DNA of 64,000 nt from Alphaproteobacteria bacterium (GTDB lineage Bacteria; Pseudomonadota; Alphaproteobacteria; Micavibrionales; Micavibrionaceae). This document shows positions 61,080 through 64,000 of this stretch, in pieces. Every line of letters starts with the position of its first letter. Positions within the stretch are counted from its first letter, which is position 1. The stretch is taken from positions 186,001 through 250,000 of the forward strand of contig JAUHVY010000002.1 of assembly GCA_030424975.1 (NCBI GenBank), read 5' to 3'. A program made the translations under genes and the position numbers. The notes beneath the pieces are model-generated. The model was not told where the DNA came from. It saw nothing but the letters and a program-made list of their open reading frames with translations, and ran no database searches.

Positions 61080-63233
61080 TCAATGGCCACGTGCGCGGTC
61101 TACATTTACGATGCACGGCGTTGCGCGTAATGCAGCTATAACATTGTTAAGATGCTTCGTATCATTGACGAATATATCAAGTGTCATATCCCAGAAATCA
61201 ACCGTGCGATTGGTGATTTTCAAATTTGTAATATCGCCGCCGTTCTTTCCGATAACCGTTGTGACCGTGCCGAGCGCGCCCGTTTCATTTTCCATGGTAA
61301 TAAATAATCGCCCGACCTGCGTTTGCTGATCTTTTTCATCACCCCATGACACATCCAACCAACGCTCGGGTGTATCTGCGAATGTTTCAAGCGTATCACA
61401 ATCAATTGTATGGATTGTAACCCCCTTACCCGTTGTCACAATACCGACAATACGATCACCCGGAACGGGGTGACAACACCGTGCAAAATGCATGGCCATA
61501 CCGGGAATAAGCCCCTTGATCGGCATAGCACCGCTACTATCAGGCTTGCGCACCATCGTAGCAACATCCATATGCTCAGCCGGGCGCTTAGCTACCTCCG
61601 CCTGATGACTTGGGAAAATAGTTTTAAATACATCACGCGCAACAAACACACCCGACCCGATATTAGCATAAATATCATCAACCTCGTTGAGCTTATAATT
61701 CCCCAACACACCCGCTATGGCTTTTTCGGTAAAATCATACCCCTCTTGGCGGAACACTTTTTGGATCATGCTTTTACCAAGGGTCACAAATTCATCGCGT
61801 TGCTGGTTACGAATATATTTTCGAATATGTGATCGTGCCTTACCCGTTACGACAAAACGCTCCCATGTCGGGGACGGATTCTGCGTTTTTGATGTAATCA
61901 CATCAACCTGATCACCATTTACAAGGCGCGAATTCAACGGCGCAATACGTCCGTTTACCTTTGCCCCCACGCATTTATCACCAATGTCGGAATGAATAGC
62001 ATAGGCAAAGTCAATCGGTGTCGCCCCGTTCGGAAGCTCCAGCAAATCCCCTTTAGGTGTAAAAACGAACACCTGATCTTGAAACAATTCAAGCTTGGTA
62101 TTTTCCCAGAAATCTTCGGGCTTCTGCTCTTGTTCCAAAATATCCAGCAAATCACGCAGCCAACGGTATTTCGTGACATCGCGCTCCGTGGGCTGACTAC
62201 CGCCCTTATACGCCCAATGCGCAGCAACACCCAATTCGGCCTCTGCATGCATATCATGTGTTCTGATCTGCACCTCGATACGTTGCCTGCGCGGCCCCAT
62301 AATGGTGGTATGAATTGATTTATACCCGTTTGGCTTAGGTGTAGAAATGTAATCCTTAAATCGCCCAGGTACGCTATGATATTTTGCATGAATGATACCC
62401 AACGCCAAGTAACAATCTTCCGGATTGTCTACGATCACGCGGAACGCCATAATATCCGAGAGCTGCTCAAACGCGACGTTTTTACGCTGCATTTTCTTCC
62501 AAATTGAGTAACGTGTCTTTTCACGTCCCGTAATATCCGCCGTCAGACCACCCTCTGCGAGATTTTTATGCAATTCTGAAATAATCGCATCAACAACTTC
62601 TGTCCCCTCTTTTCGCAAATACGATAAACGATTTGTAATACTTTCACGCGCTTCGGGGTTAATCTGCTCAAAGCACAAATCCTCAAGCTCTTCCTTGATA
62701 CGATGCACACCTATACGCTCGGCCAATGGCGCATAAATTTCAAGTGTTTCCAGGGAAATACGGCGGCGTTTTTCAGGCTTTTTAATGCCCCCCATCGTGC
62801 GCATGTTATGCAAACGATCAGATAGCTTTACGAGCAGAACACGAATATCTTCCGACATCGCCAAAAGAAGTTTACGGAAATTTTCCGCTTGCTTACCCTC
62901 TAATGTCTGGCTTTCGATCCGGGTCAATTTACTGACCCCGTTGACAAGATCGGAAACAACCTTGCCGAACTCTCGCTCCAGATCGGCAAATGTCGCGTCT
63001 GTGTCTTCGACTGTATCATGTAAAATGGCCGTAACAACAGTGGTGACATCCATGTGCATATCAGCCAAAATTTGTGCGACCTCAACAGGATGCGTGTAAT
63101 ATGGCTCACCTGAGGAACGAAACTGCCCTTCATGCATTTTTTTCGCAAACTCATAGGCCTTTACAACCATGTCGCGATCATAATCAGGCTTATAATTTGC
63201 AATCGTAGAAAGAAGTTGTTCCAGTTGATCCAT
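61080..63233 (-). CDS. rsh: Bifunctional (p)ppGpp synthase/hydrolase (RelA/SpoT homologue)
   Basis: 717 residues. The HD hydrolase domain is intact (YYTHPVEVAQILADM, LHDTVEDTDATF). The synthetase domain follows (IMAFRVIVDNPEDCY, RFKDYISTPKPNGYKSIHTT), then TGS (VFVFTPKGDLLELPNGATPI), a zinc-finger-like region (HFARCCHPVPGDRI) and a C-terminal ACT domain. Alphaproteobacteria usually have one such Rsh that controls the stringent response. It lies upstream of the acpS-era gene cluster and next to rpoZ, an arrangement common in this class. Confidence 0.96.
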   Translation of the reverse strand: MDQLEQLLSTIANYKPDYDRDMVVKAYEFAKKMHEGQFRSSGEPYYTHPVEVAQILADMHMDVTTVVTAILHDTVEDTDATFADLEREFGKVVSDLVNGVSKLTRIESQTLEGKQAENFRKLLLAMSEDIRVLLVKLSDRLHNMRTMGGIKKPEKRRRISLETLEIYAPLAERIGVHRIKEELEDLCFEQINPEARESITNRLSYLRKEGTEVVDAIISELHKNLAEGGLTADITGREKTRYSIWKKMQRKNVAFEQLSDIMAFRVIVDNPEDCYLALGIIHAKYHSVPGRFKDYISTPKPNGYKSIHTTIMGPRRQRIEVQIRTHDMHAEAELGVAAHWAYKGGSQPTERDVTKYRWLRDLLDILEQEQKPEDFWENTKLELFQDQVFVFTPKGDLLELPNGATPIDFAYAIHSDIGDKCVGAKVNGRIAPLNSRLVNGDQVDVITSKTQNPSPTWERFVVTGKARSHIRKYIRNQQRDEFVTLGKSMIQKVFRQEGYDFTEKAIAGVLGNYKLNEVDDIYANIGSGVFVARDVFKTIFPSHQAEVAKRPAEHMDVATMVRKPDSSGAMPIKGLIPGMAMHFARCCHPVPGDRIVGIVTTGKGVTIHTIDCDTLETFADTPERWLDVSWGDEKDQQTQVGRLFITMENETGALGTVTTVIGKNGGDITNLKITNRTVDFWDMTLDIFVNDTKHLNNVIAALRATPCIVNVDRARGH

Positions 63234-63451
63234 CAGACGCTATAGTTCACCCAATTTTTTTCTCATCATTATTCACTGTGCGGTGCAGTATTTTTGAAGC
63301 TAACACGAATTTACAGGGCATACCAAGCATATTTTGTTTTCAGCATTCTTTATATGCACCGGATTTGGCTTACCTCCATGAGCGCATAAATACTCATTTC
63401 ATATATACACGCAGGATTTAAATGTACATTTTATAAAAGTGAAATGGCATC

Positions 63452-63477
63452 AAAAAAGGCCGTTTGATACGGCCTTA
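63452..63477 (-). terminator. Terminator of rpoZ
   Basis: AAGGCCGT (63457-63464) and ACGGCCTT (63469-63476) form an 8 bp stem. On the minus strand the stem is followed by a U run (A run at 63452-63457). Confidence 0.88.
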
Positions 63478-63505
63478 TTCAATAGTATTCAAATATGTGC
63501 GTGCA

Positions 63506-63922
63506 TTAAACGCCGGCAATATCACCAAGAGAAGGCTCACCGTCCTGCTCTTCTTGACTGTCATCCGATGACTTTGAAGATGCACCAATCTCTTCATCGG
63601 CGTAGATACCCGCAGAAGAAGATGCATTTTCTGACATTTCGCCCCATTCTTTTTCGCCGTCCATGAAATCAACGATTTCATCTTCATTGTCTTGCGGCAA
63701 GAAACGCTGATGAGAGGTTACAATTTCCTCTTTCAATTTTGCAACATCAACTGTTTCACCTGCAATTTCACGAAGCGATATAACAGTTTTCTTATCATTG
63801 TCTTTTGAAACCGTAAGCGCTGCGCCCGATCCGATCTTGCGCGCTCTTTGCGATGCGACCATCACAAGCTCAAAACGATTATCAACTTTATCTATACAAT
63901 CTTCTACGGTAACGCGTGCCAT
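63506..63922 (-). CDS. rpoZ: RNA polymerase omega subunit
   Basis: 138 residues. The N-terminal 90 residues match omega: [20 protein letters not shown], then [14 protein letters not shown] and [12 protein letters not shown]. The acidic/Ser-rich C-terminal extension is longer than in E. coli omega (91 aa), as in several alphaproteobacteria. It stabilises the beta' subunit and transmits (p)ppGpp effects, in keeping with its neighbour rsh. The 272 bases between rpoZ and rsh hold the rpoZ terminator and probably the rsh promoter; I see nothing else. Confidence 0.95.
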   Translation of the reverse strand: MARVTVEDCIDKVDNRFELVMVASQRARKIGSGAALTVSKDNDKKTVISLREIAGETVDVAKLKEEIVTSHQRFLPQDNEDEIVDFMDGEKEWGEMSENASSSAGIYADEEIGASSKSSDDSQEEQDGEPSLGDIAGV

Positions 63923-64000
63923 GTCTGTGCTCTCTAAATATAAATCATCTACGAATACTGCGGTTTATAATTCCTTATGAGCGGAATTGCAACACTCTTT

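Overview
The window looks like chromosomal DNA of a moderately AT-rich alphaproteobacterium. Support comes from a GcrA cell-cycle regulator, a TIGR02300 (FYDLN acid domain) zinc-ribbon protein, and an rpoZ / rsh / acpS / lepB / rnc / era neighbourhood of alphaproteobacterial type. Two DotI/IcmL-like proteins and large prepilin genes hint at a lineage with unusual secretion or adhesion machinery, but I cannot name the genus. I saw no tRNA, rRNA, CRISPR array, insertion sequence or prophage.

Layout. 1-3360: a thiolase cut by the left edge, the TIGR02300 protein, PrmA and an alpha/beta hydrolase. 3365-31105: a Wzy-type exopolysaccharide/capsule locus on both strands. It holds export genes (Wza, Wzz, a BY-kinase-like partner without a Walker A lysine), a flippase, a polymerase, a WbaP-type initiating transferase, GalE, three glycosyltransferases, an acyltransferase and a pyruvyltransferase-like protein. 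It also holds a phosphoribosyltransferase-HAD pair, a PP-loop ATPase, an SGNH hydrolase, a pectate-lyase-like beta-helix protein, and a ~2027-residue haemagglutinin/beta-helix surface protein with ~600 bp internal tandem repeats. 31261-38972: a small unknown gene, rlmB, a probable structured RNA, small membrane proteins, a pseudouridine synthase, polA, a second structured RNA and a DUF1223 protein. 39052-48279: rpmI-rplT, pheS and pheT, spread out by inserted genes (GH-like protein, HAD, DotI-like, two GNATs, a Q/N/E-rich protein). 48276-56038: FadD, a double cold-shock protein and an operon of three prepilin-like proteins. 56066-63922: gcrA, era, rnc, lepB, acpS, a DUF2062 protein, apt, rsh and rpoZ.

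The most interesting observation joins two distant intergenic regions. Downstream of polA (37531 to about 37751), a near-consensus promoter drives a predicted structured RNA showing the motif TCCCCACACAC three times. That motif is a 12-14 nt perfect complement of the ribosome-binding region of the 92-codon gene at 31322, so I propose an undescribed small RNA and its target. A second, different structured RNA lies at 32810-33081. Other notable points are the phosphoribosyltransferase-phosphatase pair (possible ribofuranose addition to the polysaccharide), the pseudo-BY-kinase, the prepilins carrying tail-fibre-like motifs, and the two isolated DotI/IcmL-like proteins.
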